Shown here in pieces: positions 35,649 through 43,335 of a stretch of 64,000 nt of DNA; the stretch's first letter is position 1; each line of letters begins with the position of its first letter. The stretch covers positions 1 to 64,000 of the forward strand of contig JBMNTP010000005.1 in the NCBI GenBank assembly GCA_050945795.1, given 5' to 3'. A model generated the notes under the pieces. It searched no databases and was not told the DNA's origin. It saw nothing but the letters and a program-made list of their open reading frames with translations. The stretch is from JBMNTP01 sp050945795 (GTDB lineage Bacteria > Bacillota > Clostridia > Christensenellales > MGBC116941). Both the position numbers and the translations under genes were made by a program.

Positions 35649-36113
35649 TCAAATCAAAGAGGCGAATCCCGTCTGCCTTAGCGCCTCATACAATACTATG
35701 GCACAGGAGTTTGAAAGGTTCAATGAGCGCAGACCGCCGCGCATGGGTATTCTTAATACCGATTCGCCCCTTCGCTCTAAAAACTCATCCGGCAGCCCCG
35801 CCGTCTCCCGCCCGAACACCAGAAAATCTCCGTCCTTAAACTCAACTTCCGTATAAGCCTTATCTCCCTTAGTAGATAAAAGAAACAACCTCTCTCCGGC
35901 ATTTTGCTTCTCAAACTGATCTATATCCTCATATATTTTAAGTTCAAGCTTGTCCCAATAATCAAGCCCCGCCCGCTTAAGATACCTGTCCGCTAACGAA
36001 AAGCCGAGCGGCTTTATTAAATGCAGCTTTGTACCCGTAGCGGCGCAGGTGCGCGCTATATTGCCTGTATTTTGCGGTATCTCCGGCGACACCAAAACTA
36101 TATTAAACGCCAA
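35649..36113 (-). CDS. trmL: tRNA (cytidine(34)-2'-O)-methyltransferase TrmL
   Basis: SPOUT methyltransferase of 154 residues that modifies the wobble base of leucine tRNAs. VSPEIPQNTGNIARTCAATG at the start, LFLLSTKG in the middle, FGRETAGLP near 102 and IPMRGGLRSLNLSNSCAIVLYEA at the knot are all signature elements for AdoMet binding. It is a single gene; it may be read from the aminotransferase side through the hairpin at 36185. Confidence 0.95.
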   Translation of the reverse strand: MAFNIVLVSPEIPQNTGNIARTCAATGTKLHLIKPLGFSLADRYLKRAGLDYWDKLELKIYEDIDQFEKQNAGERLFLLSTKGDKAYTEVEFKDGDFLVFGRETAGLPDEFLERRGESVLRIPMRGGLRSLNLSNSCAIVLYEALRQTGFASLI

Positions 36114-36184
36114 TCGCTTAACCCCCGCCCGCTTTCGCGGAATTTATTTATAGTATTATAATTATCTTTGCCGTTAATACAACA

Positions 36185-36222
36185 AGGGTTGCCGCCCGGC
36201 ATACGGAGGCAACCCTCTTTTT
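36185..36222. terminator. Hairpin between aminotransferase and trmL
   Basis: AGGGTTGCC (36185-36193) pairs perfectly with GGCAACCCT (36208-36216). The T-run is strongest on the plus strand (CTTTTT); on the minus strand, where the aminotransferase ends, it is TTGTTGTATT. Confidence 0.6.
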
Positions 36223-36255
36223 AACATCAAATGCCTTTCGCTTTTCTACCCGTCT

Positions 36256-37449
36256 TTACCCGATCTTTTTTCCGGCCTTAAGCTCATCCACAAACGCCGC
36301 CGTCCTTTTCATAGCCTCGTTTATGTTATCTACTGACGCGGCATACGAGCAGCGTATAAAGCCCTCCCCGCTCTCTCCAAAAGCGGTGCCCGGCACCATA
36401 GCGACATGCTTTTCCATAAGCAGCCGGTGACAGAACTCATCGCTTGTAAGCCCTGTAGAGCTTATGCAGGGGAAAACATAGAATGCGCCGAGCGGCTCAA
36501 AGCAGCTAAGGCCCATAGCGTTAAACGCGCCTACCGTTATCCGCCGCCTCCTGTTATACTGCGCCACCATGCTTAAAACCTGCTCAAAACCGTTTTCAAG
36601 TCCGGCGGACAGCGCTTCATTAGCGGCTATCTGGCTCATTATAGGCGCACACAGCATTACATACTGATGCAGCTTAAGCATCGCAGCTATAAGCGGCCCC
36701 TTTGCGCAGGCATAGCCTATTCTCCATCCCGTCATGGCAAACGCCTTACTAAAGCCGTTTAGCACTATTGTGCGCTCCTCCATGCCCGGCAAAGAGGCTA
36801 TACTTACATGCCTTCCGGCGTATGTCAGCTCGGCATATATCTCATCCGATATAACAACGAGATCATTCTTTATTATCTCATCAGCTATTGCCTCAAGCTG
36901 ATCTTTTTTCATTATCGCACCGGTAGGGTTATTGGGATACGGCACAACTATTGCCTTTGTTTTTGGCGTAACAGCCGCCCTTATGGCCTCCGGGGTTATT
37001 ATAAAGCCGTTATCCGCCTTTGTCTCTAAAGCAACGGCCGTACCGCCCGCGAACATAACGCACGGCATATACGAAACATATGACGGTGCCGGCACCAACA
37101 CCTCATCGCCCGGCTCGATTATCGCCCTTAGCGCCAAATCGATGCCCTCACTAGCGCCAACCGTAGCTATTACCTCATTCGGCTCGTATGAAAGGTCAAA
37201 CCGCCTGCTCATATACGAGCATATATTGCGCCTAAGCTCCATAAGCCCATGGTTTGAAGTGTAATGCGTCCTGCCGCGCTCTATGGAGTATATAGCCGCC
37301 TCCCTTATGCCCCACGGCGTTACAAAATCCGGCTCGCCTACGCTAAGCGATATAACGTCTTTCATTTCGCTGGCAATATCAAAAAACTTGCGTATACCGG
37401 ACAGCGGCGCTTCGCTTACACGTCTTGAAATCTTACCTTCCATGCTCAT
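36256..37449 (-). CDS. PLP-dependent class I/II aminotransferase (PatA/AspC-like)
   Basis: Transaminase of 397 residues. SVGEPDFVTP near 36, YPNNPTGA near 170, ISDEIYAEL near 198 and NGFSKAFAMTGWRIGYA near 230 (the PLP Lys) place it in the aspartate/aromatic aminotransferase subgroup I; RCSYA near the end gives the substrate carboxylate Arg. The exact amino acid cannot be told. Its ATG overlaps the stop of the Lrp-type gene (ATGA), so the regulator probably governs it. Confidence 0.92.
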   Translation of the reverse strand: MSMEGKISRRVSEAPLSGIRKFFDIASEMKDVISLSVGEPDFVTPWGIREAAIYSIERGRTHYTSNHGLMELRRNICSYMSRRFDLSYEPNEVIATVGASEGIDLALRAIIEPGDEVLVPAPSYVSYMPCVMFAGGTAVALETKADNGFIITPEAIRAAVTPKTKAIVVPYPNNPTGAIMKKDQLEAIADEIIKNDLVVISDEIYAELTYAGRHVSIASLPGMEERTIVLNGFSKAFAMTGWRIGYACAKGPLIAAMLKLHQYVMLCAPIMSQIAANEALSAGLENGFEQVLSMVAQYNRRRRITVGAFNAMGLSCFEPLGAFYVFPCISSTGLTSDEFCHRLLMEKHVAMVPGTAFGESGEGFIRCSYAASVDNINEAMKRTAAFVDELKAGKKIG

Positions 37450-37934
37450 GGCGCCACCACCAATCTGTAGTCTTTATCCTCTATTGTAAACGCCACTCCG
37501 TTTTCCTTATAGTTTTTCAGCACAAAATGCGTCGAGGTGGATATAACATGCTCTTGCACCGCCAGCTTTTCATGCACAAACTGCGAAACCTTTTTCATGC
37601 TCTTTTCTTTAACCATAACCATGAAATCGTAATCGCCGGATATCAGGTACATGCTCATTACCTCATCATACCTGTATATGCGCTCGGCTATCGCCTCAAA
37701 GCCCTGCTCGCGTTGCGGCGTAACCTTAACCTCTATAAGGGCAAAAACATAATCGTCAAGCTTTTCCTTATTTATTGCCGCGCTGTATTTTAAAATAACC
37801 TTATCGTCTTCAAGCTGCTTTATAGCCGCTGCCGCCTCCTGTTCGGATATGCCGAGCATTTCGGCTATCTGGGCCGGCGTTGTTCTGGCATCGTCTTGAA
37901 GTATTTCGATGATTTCGTTTTTATATTCCGGCAT
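37446..37934 (-). CDS. Lrp/AsnC family regulator
   Basis: Amino-acid-responsive DNA-binding protein of 162 residues: winged helix (ILQDDARTTPAQIAEMLGISEQEAAAAI, residues 8-40) and a RAM-type ligand domain with VKVTPQREQGFEAIAERI and YLISGDYDFMVMVKEKSM. The start at 37934 is favoured by GGGGGATGAG upstream; an ATG five codons earlier has no site. Coupled to the aminotransferase gene downstream. Confidence 0.92.
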   Translation of the reverse strand: MPEYKNEIIEILQDDARTTPAQIAEMLGISEQEAAAAIKQLEDDKVILKYSAAINKEKLDDYVFALIEVKVTPQREQGFEAIAERIYRYDEVMSMYLISGDYDFMVMVKEKSMKKVSQFVHEKLAVQEHVISTSTHFVLKNYKENGVAFTIEDKDYRLVVAP

Positions 37935-38146
37935 ACTCTCATCCCCCATAGCTTAGTCTTTTCATTTTATCATCGCTCCGCCATAGCGTCAACGCCTGCT
38001 CTCGGCATAAAAATATACCCGCAAAAAGCCATTGCTTTTTAATGCTCAATAGAGGAAAAACAAGCCTAAGAGGGAATTATATTATGATAGGTTGGATAAT
38101 TATCGTTATCTCTAATGTAAGTAGCTTATATCATAAGGAGGGTAAA

Positions 38147-38623
38147 ATGCTTGAATATATCAGAACGCTGCCTGTGATAAACTGCAATATTGATAAGAAA
38201 GATTTTGATAAGATAATATTCCCTTTCTTTATTGATGAGTTATTGAATGTAACCCTTCAAAATGATATAACAGGCAAAAGTCTTACACCTAAAGACCATG
38301 AGCTTATAGCCGCTAGCAATAAAAAGACAGATAAAAACGACAAGATTTTTATAACCGTTACTATGAAGGAGTTTCCCAATATAAAGGTAGAGTTGGAGAT
38401 AAGTAAAATTTTTCAGTATTCATGTGATATTAAAAGAATTATGGAAGCGAGGTATATTCAAGGGCGGGATGCGCGTGGTTTTTGGGGGGCCAGACTAGAT
38501 ATACTTGATAATAGTTATTATATGGATGACACATACCCTTATAAAGTCATTGTTCATTTACGAGACGACATAATATTTGTCGAGGCGGATGAAGTCGTAA
38601 TAAAAGAAGTTAGTTATGTTTAG
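38147..38623 (+). CDS. Unrecognised AT-rich orphan protein
   Basis: I do not recognise this 158-residue protein. It is hydrophilic, without membrane segment or signal, with charged segments NCNIDKKDFDKIIF and RIMEARYIQGRDARGFWGARLD and a beta-rich C-terminus ending VEADEVVIKEVSYV. Start at 38147 follows AAGGAGGG; an in-frame ATG at 38084 behind AGAGGG would add a short hydrophobic leader. Its codons are clearly more AT-rich than those around it, so recent acquisition is likely. An immunity-protein or sensor role would be guesswork. Confidence 0.6.
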   Translation: MLEYIRTLPVINCNIDKKDFDKIIFPFFIDELLNVTLQNDITGKSLTPKDHELIAASNKKTDKNDKIFITVTMKEFPNIKVELEISKIFQYSCDIKRIMEARYIQGRDARGFWGARLDILDNSYYMDDTYPYKVIVHLRDDIIFVEADEVVIKEVSYV

Positions 38624-38670
38624 GTTAAATAAAAGAGCCAAGATAATAGTAAAAATATAAGTAAAAACAT

Positions 38671-38695
38671 GCCCGCCAAAAAGGCGGGCGTTGCT
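38671..38695. terminator. Bidirectional terminator
   Basis: GCCCGCC (38671-38677) pairs with GGCGGGC (38683-38689) around an AAAAA loop; TTGCTTTTTC follows on the plus strand and ATGTTTTTA on the minus strand. It serves the orphan gene and the first VanW gene. Confidence 0.8.
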
Positions 38696-38709
38696 TTTTC
38701 ATTATTCTC

Positions 38710-40350
38710 TTAGCCTTCCGCTCCTCCATCCGGTGCGTCCGAGCCGCCGCTATCTGGTGGCGGTGTGGGAGTTGTCGGCGGGGGTGTGGGAGTTGTCGGC
38801 GGCGGAGTAGGCGTTGTCGGCGGCGGAGTAGGCGTTGTCGGCGGCGGAGTAGGTGTCGCCGGCGCAGACACATTGCCGTTAGAGTCTACTATCGATCCGA
38901 CTCCTACATACAGCTCGCCCTGTATAGTGCGATATGAGCTGGTCCATGTCCTTCTGTGGACTTCTTTGCCGCTGCTGTCTTTGAATATAAGCGTAGAGGA
39001 AACGGTCTGACCGCTTCTCGGCTTTTTCTCTCCCCATTGCGTTTTGCCCGGCGCGAGAGACGCCGTTTCAATTATTTTAGGACTGGGCGGCGACTTTGTC
39101 GATGTAACCGACGTTCTGCGCTCATATTTAACCGGCCCCCACGGCAGCTCTTCGCCCCACATTTCCACCGTTATGGTGTATTTTGAGGTATTGGCGTAAG
39201 CAATTACATAGAGTACAGAATTGGTGTTGTTCTTAAATATCAAATCTGGCCCGCCGGTGCTTATAGTGGCGTCATATCCAAGGTCGATATATCCTATAGG
39301 CCAGCTATGATTCTGCCGCCTGACAATCTCAAGGTCGGCGTAAAGTATTGCATTATACAGCGTTGTACTTACCTGGCAAACGCCGCCTCCCGGCTGATCA
39401 ACATACTTACCGTCGGTTATGCCGGGTGCCGACTTCCATTCTGGAGACCGCCTCGGGCCCACTCTTTCATTTATAGACAGTTCCTCGCCCGGTTGCAGCA
39501 CCGCGCCGCTTAGCAGGTCGGCACATTTTTTTATATTATAAACACGATTAGGATTCTTCTGCGAGCCTGAATTATATTTTGTAGTATAGGAAGCCCTAAG
39601 CTTCAAATTCTGCTTAAGGTCTGCCACCTTAACAGCCGGCTCCGACGCCGTATGCGGCACCTCAAACGAGCCCTGCGCGCCTTCTTCAAATTTCTGCTTT
39701 ATAAAGCCTTTTAGCTGCTCCGCCTCAACTTTATTGCCCGGCACTTCTTCAATAAAGGTAAACCTCTCGCTTGCTGAAGCATTGGGATTCATCTCAACAG
39801 TAGCGTCTTTAGCCTCTATTGTAAGCTGCTCGGCGAGCTCCGCCGCTTTTGAGGCGAGGGCAACATCGTCAAACACTTTCTCAAGCTCCAACTTTATGCC
39901 TTCGTTTTTAGCTTTGGCTATAGCGGCGCTTCTCTCTGAAAAGCTGCCTACCCTGCCCAGCAAAAACGCTTCCTGAAGCTTATCTTCAACATCATAGGAC
40001 AGCCTTATATCACGCGCCGAAACGGCGTTCGTGTTTTCTCCAAGGGTAAGTGTAAGATTAAGCGCGGCAATGCGGTTTTCCGCCTCCATAGTAACCTTTT
40101 CCTTGCCCTCTTCAAAGGTAAGGTCGCCAAGGTCGATACCTGCCAGCTCAACGCCGCTGTAAAAAGTGCCGTCATCAAATATAATATCGGAAGCCACGAC
40201 AGGCGTCGAACCAGTCATATACAGCACGCCTACCACTACAAGTGCTAAAACCAGCACGCCCAGCGTTGCCCCTATAATTATCTTTACCGGCTTATTGCCC
40301 TTCAACTTTTCAAACACTGCCCTGTACCTCCAATAAATATCCAATAGCAA
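38710..40350 (-). CDS. VanW family protein with Pro/Thr repeat tail
   Basis: Cell-envelope protein of 546 residues: N-terminal membrane anchor (about 22-48), peptidoglycan-binding-4 type domain (about 60-260), VanW domain with LLSGAVLQPGEELSINERVGPR and QPGGGVCQVSTTLYNAIL around 285-345, a WGEELP beta segment, then a tail of five 7-residue Pro/Thr repeats (PTPPPTT type). VanW proteins occur with vancomycin-resistance and cell-wall genes but their reaction is not established. The tail may span the wall. A paralogue lies just upstream at 40503. Confidence 0.9.
   Translation of the reverse strand: MLLDIYWRYRAVFEKLKGNKPVKIIIGATLGVLVLALVVVGVLYMTGSTPVVASDIIFDDGTFYSGVELAGIDLGDLTFEEGKEKVTMEAENRIAALNLTLTLGENTNAVSARDIRLSYDVEDKLQEAFLLGRVGSFSERSAAIAKAKNEGIKLELEKVFDDVALASKAAELAEQLTIEAKDATVEMNPNASASERFTFIEEVPGNKVEAEQLKGFIKQKFEEGAQGSFEVPHTASEPAVKVADLKQNLKLRASYTTKYNSGSQKNPNRVYNIKKCADLLSGAVLQPGEELSINERVGPRRSPEWKSAPGITDGKYVDQPGGGVCQVSTTLYNAILYADLEIVRRQNHSWPIGYIDLGYDATISTGGPDLIFKNNTNSVLYVIAYANTSKYTITVEMWGEELPWGPVKYERRTSVTSTKSPPSPKIIETASLAPGKTQWGEKKPRSGQTVSSTLIFKDSSGKEVHRRTWTSSYRTIQGELYVGVGSIVDSNGNVSAPATPTPPPTTPTPPPTTPTPPPTTPTPPPTTPTPPPDSGGSDAPDGGAEG
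38756..38860 (-). repeat. Five tandem 21-base repeats in the VanW tail
   Basis: Units at 38756, 38777, 38798, 38819 and 38840, each 21 bases, coding for PTPPPTT-like heptapeptides. The first two share GTGGGAGTTGTC, the next two share GTAGGCGTTGTC, and the last has diverged, which suggests separate duplication steps. Confidence 0.9.
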
Positions 40351-40423
40351 TTATATCCCATTGCTCCGGCTAAGTAAACGCCGTTGATTATAAAAAATTC
40401 CATTTTCTATAAGCTTTTAATAT

Positions 40424-40453
40424 AAAAAGACCGTCTTTTTTAAGACGGTCTTT
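40424..40453 (-). terminator. Terminator after the second VanW gene
   Basis: A perfect 12-bp stem, AAAGACCGTCTT (40426-40437) with its complement (40442-40453), and a TTTT loop; the minus strand continues with TTTTTATA. Confidence 0.88.
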
Positions 40454-40502
40454 CATTATGTTTGTTCCTTTTATTTCTATTTCTAATTGAGCATTTTTAC
40501 GT

Positions 40503-42095
40503 TTATGCCGGCGGAGTAGGCGTCGGCGTTGGCGTGCCGCCCTGATCCGGCGAAGGCGACCCTTCCTGGTTCGGAGATGGCGACGGGCTTTCAGTAGGCC
40601 ACGGCGTCTCGCCCGGCGTCTTACCGGCGAACTCCTTGCCTTTTGGCACTCCGTTTGAGTCAAGCTCTGTACCCGGCCCTATAACATATTCACCGGCAAT
40701 GGCGTTATACCTGTCGTCCATCATTTCTTTTGTTTCTATCACCTTGCCGTCCTTAACATACTCAATCCACCGCTTAACAATCTGCCCCGTCTTTCTGTCC
40801 TTTACAACCATAAACTCGCCGGCACGCAGCTTATTGTTTACCGTTATTTTAGGCTTGGAATCCGGCTCCAGCTTTTGCTTTGTCTCGGTTTTAAACTCAA
40901 TTGTTACGCCGTCTTCAAGAGGCGGGCCGTAAACATCGATTGTTATCTGCTTATTTGTATTGTCGAACAAAGTGAATATGTAAATCGGCATATCCTTGTT
41001 GTTTATAAACTTCAAATGCGGCCCGCCGGTGCTTATAGTCGCGTCCTTGCCCGGATCTACATACGATGAAGGCCAGGAGTGCGGTCTTCTCGCCGTCATT
41101 TCAAAATCGCTTTTTACCAGCGTATTGTAAAGAGTAGTGCTTACCTGGCATATGCCGCCGCCCGGCTCATCAACGAGCACACCTTCGCGTATGCCCGGCG
41201 CGTCCAGCCAACCCAGCTCGGAGGTACGCGGGCCCAGCACATCGTTTATAGACCATTCCTCGCCCGGCTGCACAACCTGACCGTCAATCATCTCGGCCGC
41301 CTTTTTAATATTGCCCATTCTGTTGGCGGTGCCGAGGCTGCCCGTTTTAAAAGACGTTGTAGCAGACGCTATTTTCTTTGTGTTCGCCTTTAGAAGGTCT
41401 GTGGTTACAGTAGGCTCCTGCACAATCATAGGCGCCTCAACAGCCCCGAACGTCCGGTTTTTAAGCCTTGCCGAAGCAAGAGTAAGAAGCGCATCGTAAT
41501 CGACTACCCTGCCTTCTTTGCTATCGGTATATTTAAACTTTTGAGAGAACTGTCCTGTCAGCTCAACAGTAGCGTCAACGGCGGGATAAGACCATTCGTC
41601 AACGATGGCTGTCATACGCGTTTTAAGAGCCGCCTCATCATAGCTGCTTTCAAGCTTATACTCAAGCCCCTCTTGCCTTACTCTGCTCCTCTCGCCGCCT
41701 GCCTCAAACATATTGCCGCTTCTGCCTACTATTATAGCCTTTCGCAGCACCGCCTCAAGGTTATATTTAACGCTTAAATCTTCGGGGTTTATAGTTACCT
41801 CCCCGCTTTCAGATCTTACAGTAAGCGCCATCGAACTTACCAGCCTTGAAACCTCCGGCGCTATTTTCTCCCTGGCCTCGCCGGCCGTCAGCCCCGAAAT
41901 ATCAATGCCTTCAATGGAAATGCCGTCGGCAAACTTCTCTGTTTCGAGCAGTTTAGTTATTTTATCGTCTTTAGGAGTGCCGCCCGAAAACACTATTATG
42001 GCCGCCACCGCCAAAGCCGCGACAGCAAATAATATCATAGCCGCTTTGGGTTTAAGCCTATAATTCCCGCGACGCTTTCTTCTTCTTACCGCCAT
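40503..42095 (-). CDS. VanW family protein (paralogue) with Ser/Pro tail
   Basis: Protein of 530 residues with the same plan as its neighbour: basic N-terminus, membrane anchor (about 16-38), peptidoglycan-binding-4 type domain, VanW core (DGQVVQPGEEWSINDVLGPR and EPGGGICQVSTTLYNTLV), a G5-like beta segment with KPKITVNNKLRAGEF, and a tail rich in Ser, Pro, Gly and Thr (ESPSPSPNQEG). The tails of the two paralogues are unrelated in repeat unit, so they were probably gained or rebuilt separately. GGAAGGTGG lies before the ATG. Confidence 0.9.
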   Translation of the reverse strand: MAVRRRKRRGNYRLKPKAAMILFAVAALAVAAIIVFSGGTPKDDKITKLLETEKFADGISIEGIDISGLTAGEAREKIAPEVSRLVSSMALTVRSESGEVTINPEDLSVKYNLEAVLRKAIIVGRSGNMFEAGGERSRVRQEGLEYKLESSYDEAALKTRMTAIVDEWSYPAVDATVELTGQFSQKFKYTDSKEGRVVDYDALLTLASARLKNRTFGAVEAPMIVQEPTVTTDLLKANTKKIASATTSFKTGSLGTANRMGNIKKAAEMIDGQVVQPGEEWSINDVLGPRTSELGWLDAPGIREGVLVDEPGGGICQVSTTLYNTLVKSDFEMTARRPHSWPSSYVDPGKDATISTGGPHLKFINNKDMPIYIFTLFDNTNKQITIDVYGPPLEDGVTIEFKTETKQKLEPDSKPKITVNNKLRAGEFMVVKDRKTGQIVKRWIEYVKDGKVIETKEMMDDRYNAIAGEYVIGPGTELDSNGVPKGKEFAGKTPGETPWPTESPSPSPNQEGSPSPDQGGTPTPTPTPPA

Positions 42096-42191
42096 CTATA
42101 CCACCTTCCGGAAAATAAGGGTTTAATAATTTAAATAATACAGCAAAGCGCATTTAAAGTAAATGTAAAAGCTACGCAATTGCCGCATTAT

Positions 42192-42223
42192 AAAACTTAA
42201 GGCCCGGCACTAAGTCCGAGCCT
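42192..42223 (-). terminator. Terminator overlapping the yjbQ stop
   Basis: On the minus strand AGGCTCGG pairs with CCGGGCCT (one G-T pair) over 42223-42200, then TAAGTTTTAT. The stop codon lies in the loop. Confidence 0.7.
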
Positions 42224-42611
42224 GCCCAATAATCTCTATATTTACCTTTCTCTGCCGCGGTCCGTCAAATTCGGCGAAATATATGCCCTGCCATGAGTTT
42301 AGCGCTATATCTCCCCCGCTTATTATAAGCTGAGCCGACGCGCCGGTAATCATTGCTTTGGCATGAGCCGCCGAGTTGCCCTCGCTATGGCGAAAGCCCT
42401 CGTCCGGCACCATCCTCTCAAGCGCCAAAAGCATATCCGTCTTAACATCATCATCCCAGTTTTCGTTAAGCGTTATGCCGGCTGTGGTATGCGGCACAAA
42501 AACAACGGCTATTCCCGATGTTACGCCGCTTTGCCTTACATGCGCCCTTATATCATCGGTAATATCTATAAACTGCTGCCTCGCCGTTGTTTTTATTCTT
42601 ATCGTATGCAT
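42210..42611 (-). CDS. yjbQ: YjbQ family protein (UPF0047)
   Basis: Single-domain beta protein of 133 residues. FVPHTTAGITLNENWDDDV near 45-63 and IALNSWQGIYFAEFDGPRQRKVNIEIIG at the end are the conserved metal or ligand site of the family. Members are annotated as secondary thiamine-phosphate synthase because of weak side activity; the true role is not settled. It starts 2 bases after rex copy 2 and shares its operon with aconitase. Confidence 0.9.
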   Translation of the reverse strand: MHTIRIKTTARQQFIDITDDIRAHVRQSGVTSGIAVVFVPHTTAGITLNENWDDDVKTDMLLALERMVPDEGFRHSEGNSAAHAKAMITGASAQLIISGGDIALNSWQGIYFAEFDGPRQRKVNIEIIGQART

Positions 42612-42613
42612 TA

Positions 42614-43246
42614 TTATTCCTGCTTATCGGCATTCATGCGATAGCTTAGCACATAAAGGCCATCGCTCAGATGCACATTTTCAACTATCGCGTCATCGCC
42701 GCCAACGTCTATCGGCGCGAAGTTCCATATCGCCTTAACGCCGCATTTCGATAACCGCGACGCTACGTCTGCCGCCGAAACGGCGGGAGTGGCTATAACG
42801 CCTATATGTATGTTTAAAGAAGATACCACTTCTTCAAGCCTTTTTATGTCCATTACCTCGCAGCCGTTTATAACGCTTCCTATAATCTTGGGGTTAGCGT
42901 CAAACAGCGCCGCTACAATAAAGCCCTCTTTTATAAAATTGGCGTATCCCGCCAGCGCCTGCCCTATATTTCCCACGCCTACAACAGCCATACGATACTT
43001 TTGGTCAAGGCCGAGTATAGAGCCTAATTCTCTTCTAAGGCTAGGCACATGATACCCGTAGCCCTGCTGACCGAATCCTCCAAAGCAGTTAAAATCCTGC
43101 CGTATCTGTGAGGCGTTAAACCCCATTTTACGGCTAAGCTCCAAAGAGGAGATCCTCTCAATGCCGTTTTTTTCCAGGAATTTAAGGTATCGATAATATT
43201 TGGGTATGCGCCTTACGACCGCTTCCGATACTCTTCCTTTTTTCAT
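42614..43246 (-). CDS. rex: Redox-sensing transcriptional repressor Rex (copy 2)
   Basis: A 210-residue Rex with winged helix (ISSLELSRKMGFNASQIRQDFNCFGGFGQQGYGY) and Rossmann domain (VVGVGNIGQALAGY near 90; KAIWNFAPIDV near 180). Compared with copy 1 it has the more usual DFNCFGGFGQQGYGY wing, so it may be the main housekeeping Rex, and copy 1 the hydrogenase-specific one. The ATG at 43246 is preferred because GGGAGG stands upstream; the TTG further up has no site. It follows the aconitase gene by 89 bases. Confidence 0.94.
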   Translation of the reverse strand: MKKGRVSEAVVRRIPKYYRYLKFLEKNGIERISSLELSRKMGFNASQIRQDFNCFGGFGQQGYGYHVPSLRRELGSILGLDQKYRMAVVGVGNIGQALAGYANFIKEGFIVAALFDANPKIIGSVINGCEVMDIKRLEEVVSSLNIHIGVIATPAVSAADVASRLSKCGVKAIWNFAPIDVGGDDAIVENVHLSDGLYVLSYRMNADKQE

Positions 43247-43335
43247 TATATATTCCCTCCCAAGCTCCGACAAAGCGGCTTGAATTTTTTCATAGGGATT
43301 TTCAATACGCCCGTGGCGTTTTTAAACCGACAGAT

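Noticed and set aside
38756..38860. Regular repeats that could suggest a CRISPR-like array
   Set aside because: Units are contiguous, 21 bases, in frame and code for a Pro/Thr tail; there are no spacers.
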